64,000 bases of DNA from Burkholderiales bacterium 8X (GTDB lineage Bacteria; Pseudomonadota; Gammaproteobacteria; Burkholderiales; Burkholderiaceae_C), in assembly GCA_902506565.1 (NCBI GenBank), contig LR732703.1, positions 124,689-188,688 of the forward strand, in the 5' to 3' direction. Made by a program: the position numbers and the translations under genes. Of the stretch, positions 34,868-42,934 are shown in pieces. Positions within the stretch are counted from its first letter, which is position 1; every line of letters begins with the position of its first letter. The notes under the pieces are model-generated. The model did no database searches. It was not told the origin of the DNA and worked only from the letters and a program-made list of their open reading frames with translations.

Positions 34868-36510
34868 ATGGCAACAAAGGCTAAAAATAGCGCGCCCGCG
34901 AAAACCCGCCGCGCCAAACTCGCACCTCCAAACAATGAGGCTGCGCAGACTCCATTCGATTCTGAAAGCGCGCTAGTCCCCAGAGCGTACCCAGAACTTG
35001 TTTTCGGGCTAGTTGGACCGGTCGGCGTGGATCTTGATCCGGTCGTCGATGCGTTGACGAAAGAGTTGAAAGTTGCTCAGTATCGAAGTCAAGTCATCCG
35101 GCTGAGTGACCAAATCCGGCAGCTCTTCAAATCTGATCACAGCAAGGATGCCGAAGACCAGCGAATTACTAACCTCATGAACGAAGGAACGCGTCTTCGA
35201 GAAGAAAGTGGGCGAGGGGATGCTGTCGCACTGCTAGGAGTCGCGGAGATTCGCCGCATCCAAGATGAAGTTTTTGAAGGCCATCCTGAGAAGAATGCAT
35301 ACATCTTGCGTTCATTGAAGCATCCGCATGAGGTCCAGACCCTGCGGCAGGTGTACGGCAAGGGGTTTTTCTTGATCTCGTTGTATTCGCCTCGGGATGT
35401 GCGCGTCGGTGCGATGGCGGAGCGGATTAGCAAGTCACTCTGCGGTGCTTCCAAGGGGTCTCGTGCCAAGGCGGAAGGAATTGTCGAGCGCGATGAGTTG
35501 GAAGAAAACACCAAGTTGGGGCAAGACGTAAAGGATGCATTTCCGCTCGCAGATCTTTTCGTTGACGTAAAAACAAGTCTGCTGTTGCGGCTCAGGTATC
35601 CAGATTCATCGAGCTGTTGTTCGGCAATGTATTTCACACGCCGAGTCGAGATGAGCACCGGATGTACCACGCCCGTTCAGCGGCGCTCAGATCCGCCGAT
35701 CTAAATCGGCAGGTTGGTGCGGCCATTTTTCGGCCGGACGGTGATCTAGTGGTTGTTGGATGCGATGATGTACCGAAGGCTGGAGGTGATCTCTACTGGC
35801 CCGGTGATCGGGGGGACGCTTGAGACTTTTAGAAAGGTGTTGACGCGAGCGCTGATCAGCGCGTGTAGGTGCTCGGCGAGTTGATCGAGCGATTTAAGGA
35901 CCACGGCCTTCTTTCGAGCGGCCCTTCGCACGAAAAGACCGGAAAGTTGGTTCAAGAATTGATCACCGGCTCTAAAAAGTCCGTGCTCAAAGGCCCAAGC
36001 GTCATGAATCTGCTTGAGTTTGGGCGCAGCGTCCACGCGGAGATGGCCGCCCTGATGTCTGCCGCACGTCTGGGTGTCTCCGTTAAAAGGGCGACACTTT
36101 TCTGCACGACTTTCCCCTGCCACATGTGCGCTAGGCATATCCTCGCAAGCGGTATCAAACGCGTTGTGTATGTCGAACCGTATCCCAAGAGCAAGGTGAA
36201 GCTTCTTCACCCCGACGCGATCAGCGTTGATCCAACCGTACCATCAGCGGAGCTCGTCAACTGCGAACCCTTTGAAGGCATTTCCCCCAGGCAGTACCAA
36301 GAGATCTTCGACTCTGCCGACCTCAGGAAAGACGCAGAGGGTCGCGCGATTGCGTGGAGACTTAACAACGGCAGGCCGAGGTTCCTGGGGTTTCGTAACA
36401 CCTACCGTGACATCGAAGACGCGATCGTTGCTGAAGAAGTGCCGCGCCTTGCTAAGGCCCTCGGGATTAGTCTAGGGTTGGATCTCGATGGCGAACAGGC
36501 GAAAAAATGA
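34868..36510 (+). pseudogene. avcD: AvcD-like anti-phage dCTP deaminase, disrupted
   Basis: The region spans a full-length gene (~547 codons). The N-terminal part (FGLVGPVGVDLDPVV, P-loop-like kinase region) is open from the ATG at 34868 to about 35590. There the correct reading jumps frame: AQVSRFIELLFGNVFHTPSR continues it. In that new frame TGA (35821-35823), TAG (35830-35832) and TAG (35866-35868) break the sequence; it then runs open to 36510 with the deaminase motifs HAEMAAL and PCHMCARHI. Intact relatives deplete dCTP during phage infection. Each stop is explainable as CGA or CAG with C changed to T. GC looks lower than in the BREX genes. Confidence 0.85.
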
Positions 36511-36653
36511 CCACCAAGCCCCGCACCAATCTTGCTGAGCAGGTTCGACAGGCTCAAGCGGCCGTGAACAATTGGTCTGAACAGAAGCGTTCGTCGTTGC
36601 ATCGGAAAGCGTTGATACCTATTTATCGCGCAAACCTTCGAGTTCGGAGGTGA
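36507..36653 (+). CDS. Short ORF coupled to the deaminase gene
   Basis: A 48-codon ORF begins at an ATG overlapping the deaminase stop (ATGA at 36507). It reads MTTKPRTNLAEQVRQAQAAV and ends NLRVRR. The first ~30 residues look like a real helical protein, while the Arg-rich end suggests truncation or frameshift of a longer one. Function unknown; it may be a remnant. Confidence 0.4.
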   Translation: MTTKPRTNLAEQVRQAQAAVNNWSEQKRSSLHRKALIPIYRANLRVRR

Positions 36654-36746
36654 GGGCAGCTACTTCTGCTGCGACCATTCACCGGAAGGTCGTTGCATAG
36701 CTTGCGCCCAGAAGTGTCGCATAGGAGCAACGACGTAGTTTTTGCC

Positions 36747-36765
36747 GGTATTTTTCTCGGTATCT
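36747..36765. repeat. CGGTATYT motifs at the right end of the element
   Basis: CGGTATTT (36747-36754) and CGGTATCT (36758-36765) lie 55-75 bp inside the attR repeat and match the three copies beside the integrase gene (2406-2457). Their presence at both ends suggests recombination-protein binding sites. Confidence 0.5.
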
Positions 36766-36819
36766 AGAGCATCTTAAGGTCTGAAATCGCGCGCCCATGC
36801 GCGTTGCGCAGGAGTTTGT

Positions 36820-36834
36820 GATTCCTGGCGGCGG
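36820..36834. repeat. attR: distal copy of the tRNA-Arg 3' end
   Basis: GATTCCTGGCGGCGG repeats 2276-2290 exactly and is followed by ACCA, where the tRNA has GACCA, so one G is missing. The displaced tRNA remnant is followed at once by a strong terminator, as expected for the original 3' end of the tRNA locus. Confidence 0.82.
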
Positions 36835-36845
36835 ACCAACAATTC

Positions 36846-36880
36846 AAGGCTGCAAGCTCCGACGAGCTTGCAGCCTTTTT
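36846..36880 (+). terminator. Strong terminator, probably the original tRNA-Arg terminator
   Basis: A perfect 14-bp stem, AAGGCTGCAAGCTC with GAGCTTGCAGCCTT, closes a CGAC loop and runs into a T tract. It lies 8 bases after the attR remnant. Confidence 0.85.
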
Positions 36881-37002
36881 CGTTGTCGCTCTTGAAGGCC
36901 TCAGGGCCCCTGCACCGGGTTTCGAATACTTCGCCTATTGCGTTTGCTTCGAATAGACTTACGATCACGCTGCTGTTCGATTCTGTTTGCCGGAGATTCG
37001 CC

Positions 37003-37467
37003 ATGTCGAGTGAGGTCTTGGAGCCTGCCACTGAAGAAGAGGCGGAGATGGCTGCGGTTGCCCATCAGTGTCTGGTGCTCGCGCTGGATCACTCGAAGGC
37101 CGATCACATCGATGTGACGCTTGATCTGGATGGTCCGGGGCATGCGGCACCCGTGCTCAAGTTGCCGCCGCGAGCGCTCCACCTTTTGGCACACGTGTTG
37201 CGGAGCATGGCAGCCCGTGAACCTCTGACGTTGGTTCCGCATGAAGCGGAGTTGACCACCCAAGAGGTTGCTTCGTTCCTGAACGTCTCGCGCCCGTTCG
37301 TGATCAAGGAAATCGAAGAAGGACGGCTGAAACACCGAAAGGTTGGAAGGCACCGTCGCATCGCATTCGAAGATCTACAAGCCTATCAAGCGGCATCACG
37401 CGAAAGCTCTCGCCAGGCCTTGGACGAATTGGCGCGCGTGTCCGAGGACGCAGGGTTCGAGTTCTAG
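37003..37467 (+). CDS. Excisionase-family HTH protein, likely antitoxin of PIN toxin
   Basis: 154 aa from the ATG at 37003, which has GGAGA about 9 bases upstream. The C-terminal half carries an HTH_17-type helix-turn-helix: LTTQEVASFLNVSRPFVIKE, then LKHRKVGRHRRIAFEDLQAY. The N-terminal half is acidic. Genes of this type usually precede a PIN-domain toxin, and here that gene starts four bases after the stop, so it is probably the antitoxin and autorepressor of a type II module. It lies just outside the element's attR site. Confidence 0.85.
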   Translation: MSSEVLEPATEEEAEMAAVAHQCLVLALDHSKADHIDVTLDLDGPGHAAPVLKLPPRALHLLAHVLRSMAAREPLTLVPHEAELTTQEVASFLNVSRPFVIKEIEEGRLKHRKVGRHRRIAFEDLQAYQAASRESSRQALDELARVSEDAGFEF

Positions 37468-37471
37468 GCGA

Positions 37472-38047
37472 ATGGCCGGCTCCGCTCGGTTTACCGCCGT
37501 CCTCGACGCCTGCGTCTTGTATCCGCAACTCGTGCGCGACGTGCTGCTGCGTCTGGCGCACGCGGGCCTCTACCACGCACGATGGAGTACTTTGATCGAA
37601 GAGGAGTGGACGGGCAATCTCCTGCGATCCCGGCCCGAGATCCGAGCCGCGATCGATCGCACTGCCGAACTGATGCGGCAAGCGGTTCCAGATTGCCTGG
37701 TGGTCGGGCACGAAGGCCTGATCACAGGCTTGACGTTGCCTGACCCTGCTGATCGGCATGTACTGGCTGCTGCGATCAAAGGCCACGCGGATGCGATCGT
37801 GACGTTCAACATCAAGGACTTTCCTGCAGCGGTGCTGGCCGTTCATCAGTTGGAGGCGCAGCATCCAGACGAATTCATCATGAATCAATTCGAATTGCAC
37901 GAGCTTGCCGCGCTCGGCGCCATCAAAGAGATGCGCTCGAGCTGGAGAAATCCTTCACGTACAACCGGCGAGTTGATCAAAGCATTGGAGTTGCGCGGGC
38001 TGCCGCAGACGGCTGCCTTCTTGGCCAAACCGTCGAAATTGATCTAG
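37472..38047 (+). CDS. PIN-domain ribonuclease toxin
   Basis: 191 aa from the ATG at 37472. PIN features are FTAVLDACVLYPQLVRD (first Asp), the central Glu in TLIEEEW, LPDPADRHVLAAAI (acidic site with Asp) and DAIVTFNIKDFP (last Asp). PIN toxins cleave RNA, often tRNA or mRNA. It is four bases downstream of the HTH antitoxin-like gene. It is longer than typical VapC (about 130 aa) owing to a C-terminal extension of about 50 aa. Confidence 0.88.
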   Translation: MAGSARFTAVLDACVLYPQLVRDVLLRLAHAGLYHARWSTLIEEEWTGNLLRSRPEIRAAIDRTAELMRQAVPDCLVVGHEGLITGLTLPDPADRHVLAAAIKGHADAIVTFNIKDFPAAVLAVHQLEAQHPDEFIMNQFELHELAALGAIKEMRSSWRNPSRTTGELIKALELRGLPQTAAFLAKPSKLI

Positions 38048-38170
38048 GGACGCCAGCCGCTGCAGGTGCCTGGCGTGACCTTCCGCACGCGCAGCGTCGA
38101 TCAGCTTGTTTGTCGATTGAGCGAGACTCAGACCGGTCGATCTGCCGCTTGCATCGAATGCAGTTGAACG

Positions 38171-39331
38171 TCAGGCCTGCAAGACCTTCGACTTTACGAA
38201 AAGCGCCGCCTTCCTCGCGTTCTGCAAGCGCTGGGCGATCGTGACCGGCTTGATGTGAGCCTGGGTCGTCGGCACGTAGCCGATTCGCCAGGCCTGCCGC
38301 ATGAAGGGCGCATTCGCCTTGAGCGTGCCGCCTTTCGGATGCTCCGCTGCCAGGAAGTTGCCGTTGTGGGTGCGCAGCATGAGCTGCGACTCGCCGACCG
38401 GGATGCTGTCGAAAAGAGCGTAGAGGTCGCAGTCGGCGGAGAGCCGCACGGTTTCGTCGACGTCGGGGTCGACTCGAAGGTAACGGCCCTGCTCGGTTCG
38501 GATCGCGACCTTGCCGTGCCCCTTCTGCTCCAAGACGAACCGGCTGGCGGAAGCGCTGGCAGCCGCAGTCCACTGGAGCGCGCCCGCACCGCCGGCGTCC
38601 TGTTGAAGAAACCGACCGTTCTGCCCCTTCAAAGCAAAGGTGTCGGCGAGCGGCGCCCGCAACTGGACGTCGTCGATCTCGTCCAGGCCGATGAAGCGGT
38701 ATCCGAGCGCCAGCAGCTTCGGCACGAGGTTCATCGTGAGTTGGAGCGTCTGGGTCTTGGCGGCCACGGTGTCCATGTCCGCCGTGCCGTCATGCATCAC
38801 GACAATGCCGCGGCCTTTCTTTTCGATGTCCGCCAGGTATACCTCGGTGGCCTCCTCGACCGTCTTTCCGAGCTTCCAGAAGTAGCAATCGATGCCGGCG
38901 ATGTCCCAATACACGGGGCCGACATGGCGGAACGAACTCCGGATATCGGTATTGAGTTCGCGTGCGACTTCCGGCGACCATTTGCCGTAGGTCGCTCGAA
39001 AGTAGACCGGCTTGTCGAGGTTGTATTTCTGGATGACCGTGTTGGTGCGAATGATCTGGTCGCGCACATCGCCGTTGACCGACACGTAGTACGGCAGGTC
39101 CGGATGCTCGAAGGTGTGGTTGCCGATGATGTGCCGGTCGGCATGGAGTTGGTCCAGCACCTCCGGATGTTCGACCGCATATTTCCCGACCACGAAGAAG
39201 GTAGCCCTGATGCCCTGGCTTGCGAGATAGCGCCCGATTTCGGCCGTCTGCGTGCCCGGGCCGTCATCGTAGGTCAGGCAAAGCGTCTTCGGCGGAAGCT
39301 CGACGCCTTCCAGGTTCTTGAGTGCAAACAT
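38171..39331 (-). CDS. Polysaccharide deacetylase with C-terminal beta-trefoil-like domain
   Basis: The 386-aa product has an N-terminal NodB homology domain (~10-235): LTYDDGPG (metal Asp pair), NHTFEHPD (His pair), YFRATYGKW and VVMHDGTAD, all catalytic motifs present. The C-terminal ~150 aa contain three similar units, FALKGQNGRFLQQD, AIRTEQGRYLRVD and LRTHNGNFLAAE, like a fascin-type beta-trefoil, perhaps sugar binding. There is no signal peptide from the chosen start, so a cytoplasmic or non-classical location is possible. It is downstream of a glycosyltransferase gene in the same direction, with 39 bp between. Confidence 0.9.
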   Translation of the reverse strand: MFALKNLEGVELPPKTLCLTYDDGPGTQTAEIGRYLASQGIRATFFVVGKYAVEHPEVLDQLHADRHIIGNHTFEHPDLPYYVSVNGDVRDQIIRTNTVIQKYNLDKPVYFRATYGKWSPEVARELNTDIRSSFRHVGPVYWDIAGIDCYFWKLGKTVEEATEVYLADIEKKGRGIVVMHDGTADMDTVAAKTQTLQLTMNLVPKLLALGYRFIGLDEIDDVQLRAPLADTFALKGQNGRFLQQDAGGAGALQWTAAASASASRFVLEQKGHGKVAIRTEQGRYLRVDPDVDETVRLSADCDLYALFDSIPVGESQLMLRTHNGNFLAAEHPKGGTLKANAPFMRQAWRIGYVPTTQAHIKPVTIAQRLQNARKAALFVKSKVLQA

Positions 39332-39370
39332 GAAGATTCCAGCGATTCGAAAAACAGTGAGTCGCGGCGG

Positions 39371-40363
39371 TTAACGGAAGACGTCGAGGTATTCGCGCGC
39401 AACGTTCGGAGCGATGCGTCCTTGCAAGTACCGAACCCGGCCTTGCGACATCGGTTCGGCGAACGGCGCAAAGAGTGAGCGCTCGAGCAGCGCTGCCAGC
39501 GCAGCTTCGTCGCCGACCGGAAAGACATCGGCAAAACCGCCGACCGCTTCGGGCAGTCCACCGGCATTGGAGACGATCATCCTGCAGCCACAAGCCAGGC
39601 CCTCGAGTGCGACGATGCCGAAGCCTTCGGCGCCGAGGGAGGGCACGATCATCACGCGGTGACGGTTCATGGTGCGTGCCAGAGCCTCGTCGCGCATGAA
39701 GCCGAGAAAGGAAATTTGGTCGCCGAGGCCGAATTCCTCGACCATGGCTCTCAAGCGATCCAATTCGACCCCGTCCCCCACGATGCTCAGATGGAACGGC
39801 TTTTGCAGCCGACGGCAGGCCTTGATCAGCAGTTCGCAACCCTTTTGAGAAACAAGGCGGCCGACGAACAAGAAATCGGTCGATCGGGTTTCGTCGGGAT
39901 AGATCCGGAAATCGTTGTTGTTGTAGCAGTTGTAGATGACCGTCGAATCGGCAGGCAATGCTTCGGCCACGCTCCTGCTCACCGAGATATTCCTCGCGAA
40001 CAATTTGACGACCGAATTCTTCAGCTTGGCCTTGTGGCCTGCAGCCGCATGGATCAGGTGGAAATCATTGTGCGAAATCACCAGCTTCTTGAACGGATTC
40101 AACAAGAAAAGCCACATGCCCTTCAACGTGATGTTCGGCATGTACAGAACATCGCTCCAGAAGAACAATTTCAATTGCTGGAGGGTGCAGGAGGAATGCA
40201 CCACTTCGATGCCGTCGATGGTTTTTCCGGGCTTCTGGCGTTGCTCGGTCACCACCTTGACATGGTGTCCCGACTTGTGGAATTCCCTCGCCAGGGAGAG
40301 CGTCAGGTTCTCGATGCCGCCGATGGCAGGGTAGAAAACCGAGCTGTAGATCAATATTTTCAT
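39371..40363 (-). CDS. Glycosyltransferase family 4 protein
   Basis: 330 aa from the ATG at 40363, chosen for the canonical GT4 start MKILIYSSVFYPAIGGIENL; the frame is open upstream to 40432. It has the GT4 signatures GRLVSQKGCELLIKA, and EGFGIVALEGLACGCRMIVS in the C-terminal Rossmann fold with the E-x7-E motif. It would transfer a sugar from a nucleotide donor in surface polysaccharide synthesis. It is transcribed with the downstream deacetylase gene. Acceptor unknown. Confidence 0.92.
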   Translation of the reverse strand: MKILIYSSVFYPAIGGIENLTLSLAREFHKSGHHVKVVTEQRQKPGKTIDGIEVVHSSCTLQQLKLFFWSDVLYMPNITLKGMWLFLLNPFKKLVISHNDFHLIHAAAGHKAKLKNSVVKLFARNISVSRSVAEALPADSTVIYNCYNNNDFRIYPDETRSTDFLFVGRLVSQKGCELLIKACRRLQKPFHLSIVGDGVELDRLRAMVEEFGLGDQISFLGFMRDEALARTMNRHRVMIVPSLGAEGFGIVALEGLACGCRMIVSNAGGLPEAVGGFADVFPVGDEAALAALLERSLFAPFAEPMSQGRVRYLQGRIAPNVAREYLDVFR

Positions 40364-40514
40364 ACCACTGTTTTGACGGGAGGTTGACGTGGGCAACCTT
40401 GTCTCGTAGTAGTTGTAGTAAGGCTGTAACACTTCACGTCACTCGAAACGAGAAGCGTCCAAGGATCTTAGCCGGGCGTGACAAAGTAGTGAACTTTCTT
40501 CGCACTATTGGCCC

Positions 40515-40538
40515 AAAAAACCTGACCAAACCAGTCAG
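40515..40538 (-). terminator. Candidate terminator for the leftward rsmI transcript
   Basis: On the minus strand CTGAC and GTCAG (40534-40538 and 40522-40526) close a 7-base loop, followed one base later by a run of six T (40515-40520). The stem is short. The rest of 40364-40620 shows no gene and probably holds the promoters of the flanking genes. Confidence 0.4.
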
Positions 40539-40620
40539 CTTGCGAACTAAATCACACACCTTCCAGCTGAACACGAGTACTAACGTACTACGTGAAGAGC
40601 CTGCTACTTAGAATTGCGTA

Positions 40621-40812
40621 ATGGAAAACGAGACTGATACCAACTTCGGTTGGTGGACCGACAAACCCGATCGTCGCCTCAGGCAGGAAGGCCGCGTCAC
40701 CCATTTCACGCCGCTACCCGAGCCGCGGGGTGGCGTCTGGTTGAAGTCGCTCTTGATCGTGAGCCTGATCACTTGTCTGGCCTGGTCGCTGACGCTTTTG
40801 GCCAGCGTCTGA
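40621..40812 (+). CDS. Small single-pass membrane protein
   Basis: The 63-aa product has a hydrophilic N-terminus with FGWWTDKPDRR and one C-terminal hydrophobic helix, SLLIVSLITCLAWSLTLLAS. It is a plausible inner-membrane protein with the tail in the membrane. Family not recognised. Confidence 0.6.
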   Translation: MENETDTNFGWWTDKPDRRLRQEGRVTHFTPLPEPRGGVWLKSLLIVSLITCLAWSLTLLASV

Positions 40813-40898
40813 GTACCGGGGCGAACTGCGCCGTTGCGTCGTTGCGTCGTCGCGCCGTTGCGTCGGCGGCGAGCGCGCCGGTTGCCCTGACCCGCGTT

Positions 40899-41837
40899 CT
40901 AGTCTGCGGATTCGTCCCGCAGGCGCAGCGCCGTTTCGTAGAGCAGGTTGCGCGGGCTGCCCGTCAGCTCGGCCGCTACGCGCACCGCGCTCTTGAGCGG
41001 CAATTCCGCCAGAAGCAGCCGTAACACGCGTTCGTCCTCCAGGTGGTCGTTGCTCGCCGCGGCGATCGGATGCAAGACCAGCGCAAATTCACCGCGCGTG
41101 CGATCGCGGCTCGCGGCCAGCCAGGACGGCAGCTCGGCGACGTCGACGGTCGCGATTTCTTCGAACTGCTTGGTGAGTTCGCGGCCGACAGTGATCCGGC
41201 GAGGCGTCAGCACGGCCAAGGCGCGGGCCGCTGCCTCGATCCGGTGCGGCGCCTCGAGCAGCACGATGCTACGTGCCTGCGCCTTCAGGCGTTCGACTGC
41301 CGTCTCGCGTTCGGCCGCCTTCGACGGCAGGAAACCTGCAAAAAGAAAGCCGCCGCCATCGGACTCCGATGGCGCGACCAGTCCCGCAGCCGACACCAGG
41401 GTCGTGATGCTGCTGGCACCCGGCAGCGGCAGCACCCGATGGCCTGCGGCTCGCACGGCTTCGACCAGCCGCGCGCCCGGGTCGCTGACGCCGGGCGTGC
41501 CGGCATCGCTGACGTAGGCGATGCGTCGGTCCTGCGCCAGCAGGCCGATCACGGCTTCGGCGGCTTCGGCTTCGTTGTGCTGGTGAAGCGCCATCAGCTG
41601 CGCCTGGCTGCGCTCGATCCCGTAGGACCGCAGCAGGCCCTGGGTGTGCCGCGTGTCCTCGCAGGCGATCAGGTCGACCAGCTGCAACACATGCAGGGCC
41701 CGGAGGCTGATGTCCGCGAGGTTGCCGATCGGCGTCGCCACGACGTAGAGGGTGGCCTGCGGATAATGCTGCGCACCCGCGGCTTCGCCTGCAGCTCGCA
41801 AGGCGGCGGCAAACGAAGCGGAAGCAAGGGAGTTCAA
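40899..41837 (-). CDS. rsmI: 16S rRNA (cytidine(1402)-2'-O)-methyltransferase RsmI
   Basis: The 312-aa protein has the RsmI motifs LYVVATPIGNLADISLRAL, CEDTRHTQGLL, VSDAGTPGVSDPG and LPGASSITTLVSAAGL. It methylates the ribose of C1402 in 16S rRNA using SAM. The frame has no ATG before the conserved region; the TTG at 41837 is used, and another TTG lies about 13 codons in. It is divergent from yraN; the two starts overlap. Confidence 0.95.
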   Translation of the reverse strand: MNSLASASFAAALRAAGEAAGAQHYPQATLYVVATPIGNLADISLRALHVLQLVDLIACEDTRHTQGLLRSYGIERSQAQLMALHQHNEAEAAEAVIGLLAQDRRIAYVSDAGTPGVSDPGARLVEAVRAAGHRVLPLPGASSITTLVSAAGLVAPSESDGGGFLFAGFLPSKAAERETAVERLKAQARSIVLLEAPHRIEAAARALAVLTPRRITVGRELTKQFEEIATVDVAELPSWLAASRDRTRGEFALVLHPIAAASNDHLEDERVLRLLLAELPLKSAVRVAAELTGSPRNLLYETALRLRDESAD

Positions 41838-42235
41838 TGGTTCACCTCAAGGGCGGGGCGAAAGAAGGCAGGCTCGGAACGACGACCAAGGCACGCGGCG
41901 ACGCTGCAGAAGATGCCGCGCTCGAGCACCTGCTGGATGCCGGCCTGGTGCTGGTCGGGCGCAATTATCGAACGCCCGGGCGAGGCGGCGGCGAGATCGA
42001 CCTGATCATGCGAGATCCGTCGGACGGCACCCTGGTGTTCGTGGAAGTGCGGCAGCGCACCGCGCGCAGCCACGGCGGCGCAGGCGGCAGCATCACCGGC
42101 ATCAAGCAGCGCCGGATCGTGTTCGCGGCGCGCCATTTCTTGAATGGGCTGCGAAGCCTGCCGCCTTGCCGCTTCGACGTGGTGCTGGTCGAGGAACGAA
42201 TCGAGTGGCTCAAGGCCGCCTTCGACGCAGGCTGA
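41837..42235 (+). CDS. yraN: UPF0102 / YraN family nuclease-like protein
   Basis: The 132-aa product has the YraN core: GDAAEDAALEHLLDAGLVLV, NYRTPGRGGGEIDLIM and LVFVEVRQR, which is the D...E-x-K-like Holliday-junction resolvase fold (here ExR). The exact role is unknown. It is divergent from rsmI and followed by the SIS-domain and BON lipoprotein genes, an order common in beta- and gammaproteobacteria. Confidence 0.93.
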   Translation: MVHLKGGAKEGRLGTTTKARGDAAEDAALEHLLDAGLVLVGRNYRTPGRGGGEIDLIMRDPSDGTLVFVEVRQRTARSHGGAGGSITGIKQRRIVFAARHFLNGLRSLPPCRFDVVLVEERIEWLKAAFDAG

Positions 42236-42334
42236 TTCGCCCGGTCGATCGGGGCTTGCCGGGAACTCATGCGAATCCGGTGGGCCATACTCCGTGTCCT
42301 CTCTCTCGTCGACGCACAGTTATCATCCCGGCCC

Positions 42335-42934
42335 ATGCTCGAGCAACGCATCCAGCAGCACTTCATCGACAGTGCGGATCTGAAATACCAGGCGGGGCCG
42401 CCTCTCAGCAAATCGATTTTCCAGGCAACCAACGCGCTCCTGGCCTGCGTGACCAGCGGCGGCAAGATCCTCGCTTGCGGCTCGGGCGTGTCGAGCTTGC
42501 TGGCGGCGCAGTTCGCCGCCCATTTCGTCGGACGCTTCGAGCGCGACCGGCCCGAGCTGGCCGCGATCGCCCTTCAGGCCGACCCGGCCGATCCCGCTGC
42601 CGATACCCAGGCTGCCGCCGATGGCGACCGGCTCGCACGCCAGGTCCGGGCGCTCGGGCAGGGCGGCGACGTGCTGCTGGCGCTCAGCGTGAGCGGACAG
42701 GCGGCATCGGTGCTGCATGCGGTCGAGGCTGCGCATGCACGCGACATGACCGTGATCGCGCTTCTCGGCAGCACCGGTGGGCTGGTCGGGCGAGCGCTGC
42801 GCGAAACCGATGTCCAGGTCTGCGTGTCGCACGAGCGTGCGGCTCGAATCCATGAAGTCCACCTGCTCGCCTTGCATTGCCTGTGCGACGGCGTGGATGC
42901 CCAATTACTCGGAGAACAGGAAGGTTCCGCATGA
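42335..42934 (+). CDS. SIS-domain protein (DiaA / phosphoheptose isomerase family)
   Basis: 199 aa from the ATG at 42335, with the SIS sugar-isomerase fold: GGKILACGSGVSSLLAAQ (phosphosugar loop), ALSVSGQAASVLHAV and MTVIALLGSTGG. In this locus the family usually corresponds to DiaA, a DnaA-binding initiation factor, but GmhA-like activity cannot be excluded by eye. Its stop overlaps the next ATG as ATGA, so it is coupled to the BON lipoprotein gene. Confidence 0.87.
   Translation: MLEQRIQQHFIDSADLKYQAGPPLSKSIFQATNALLACVTSGGKILACGSGVSSLLAAQFAAHFVGRFERDRPELAAIALQADPADPAADTQAAADGDRLARQVRALGQGGDVLLALSVSGQAASVLHAVEAAHARDMTVIALLGSTGGLVGRALRETDVQVCVSHERAARIHEVHLLALHCLCDGVDAQLLGEQEGSA

Noticed and set aside
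38048..38090. Hairpin after the PIN toxin gene (GACGCCAG/CTGGCGT-like)
   Set aside because: It has a long loop and no T run, so it is not convincing as a terminator.
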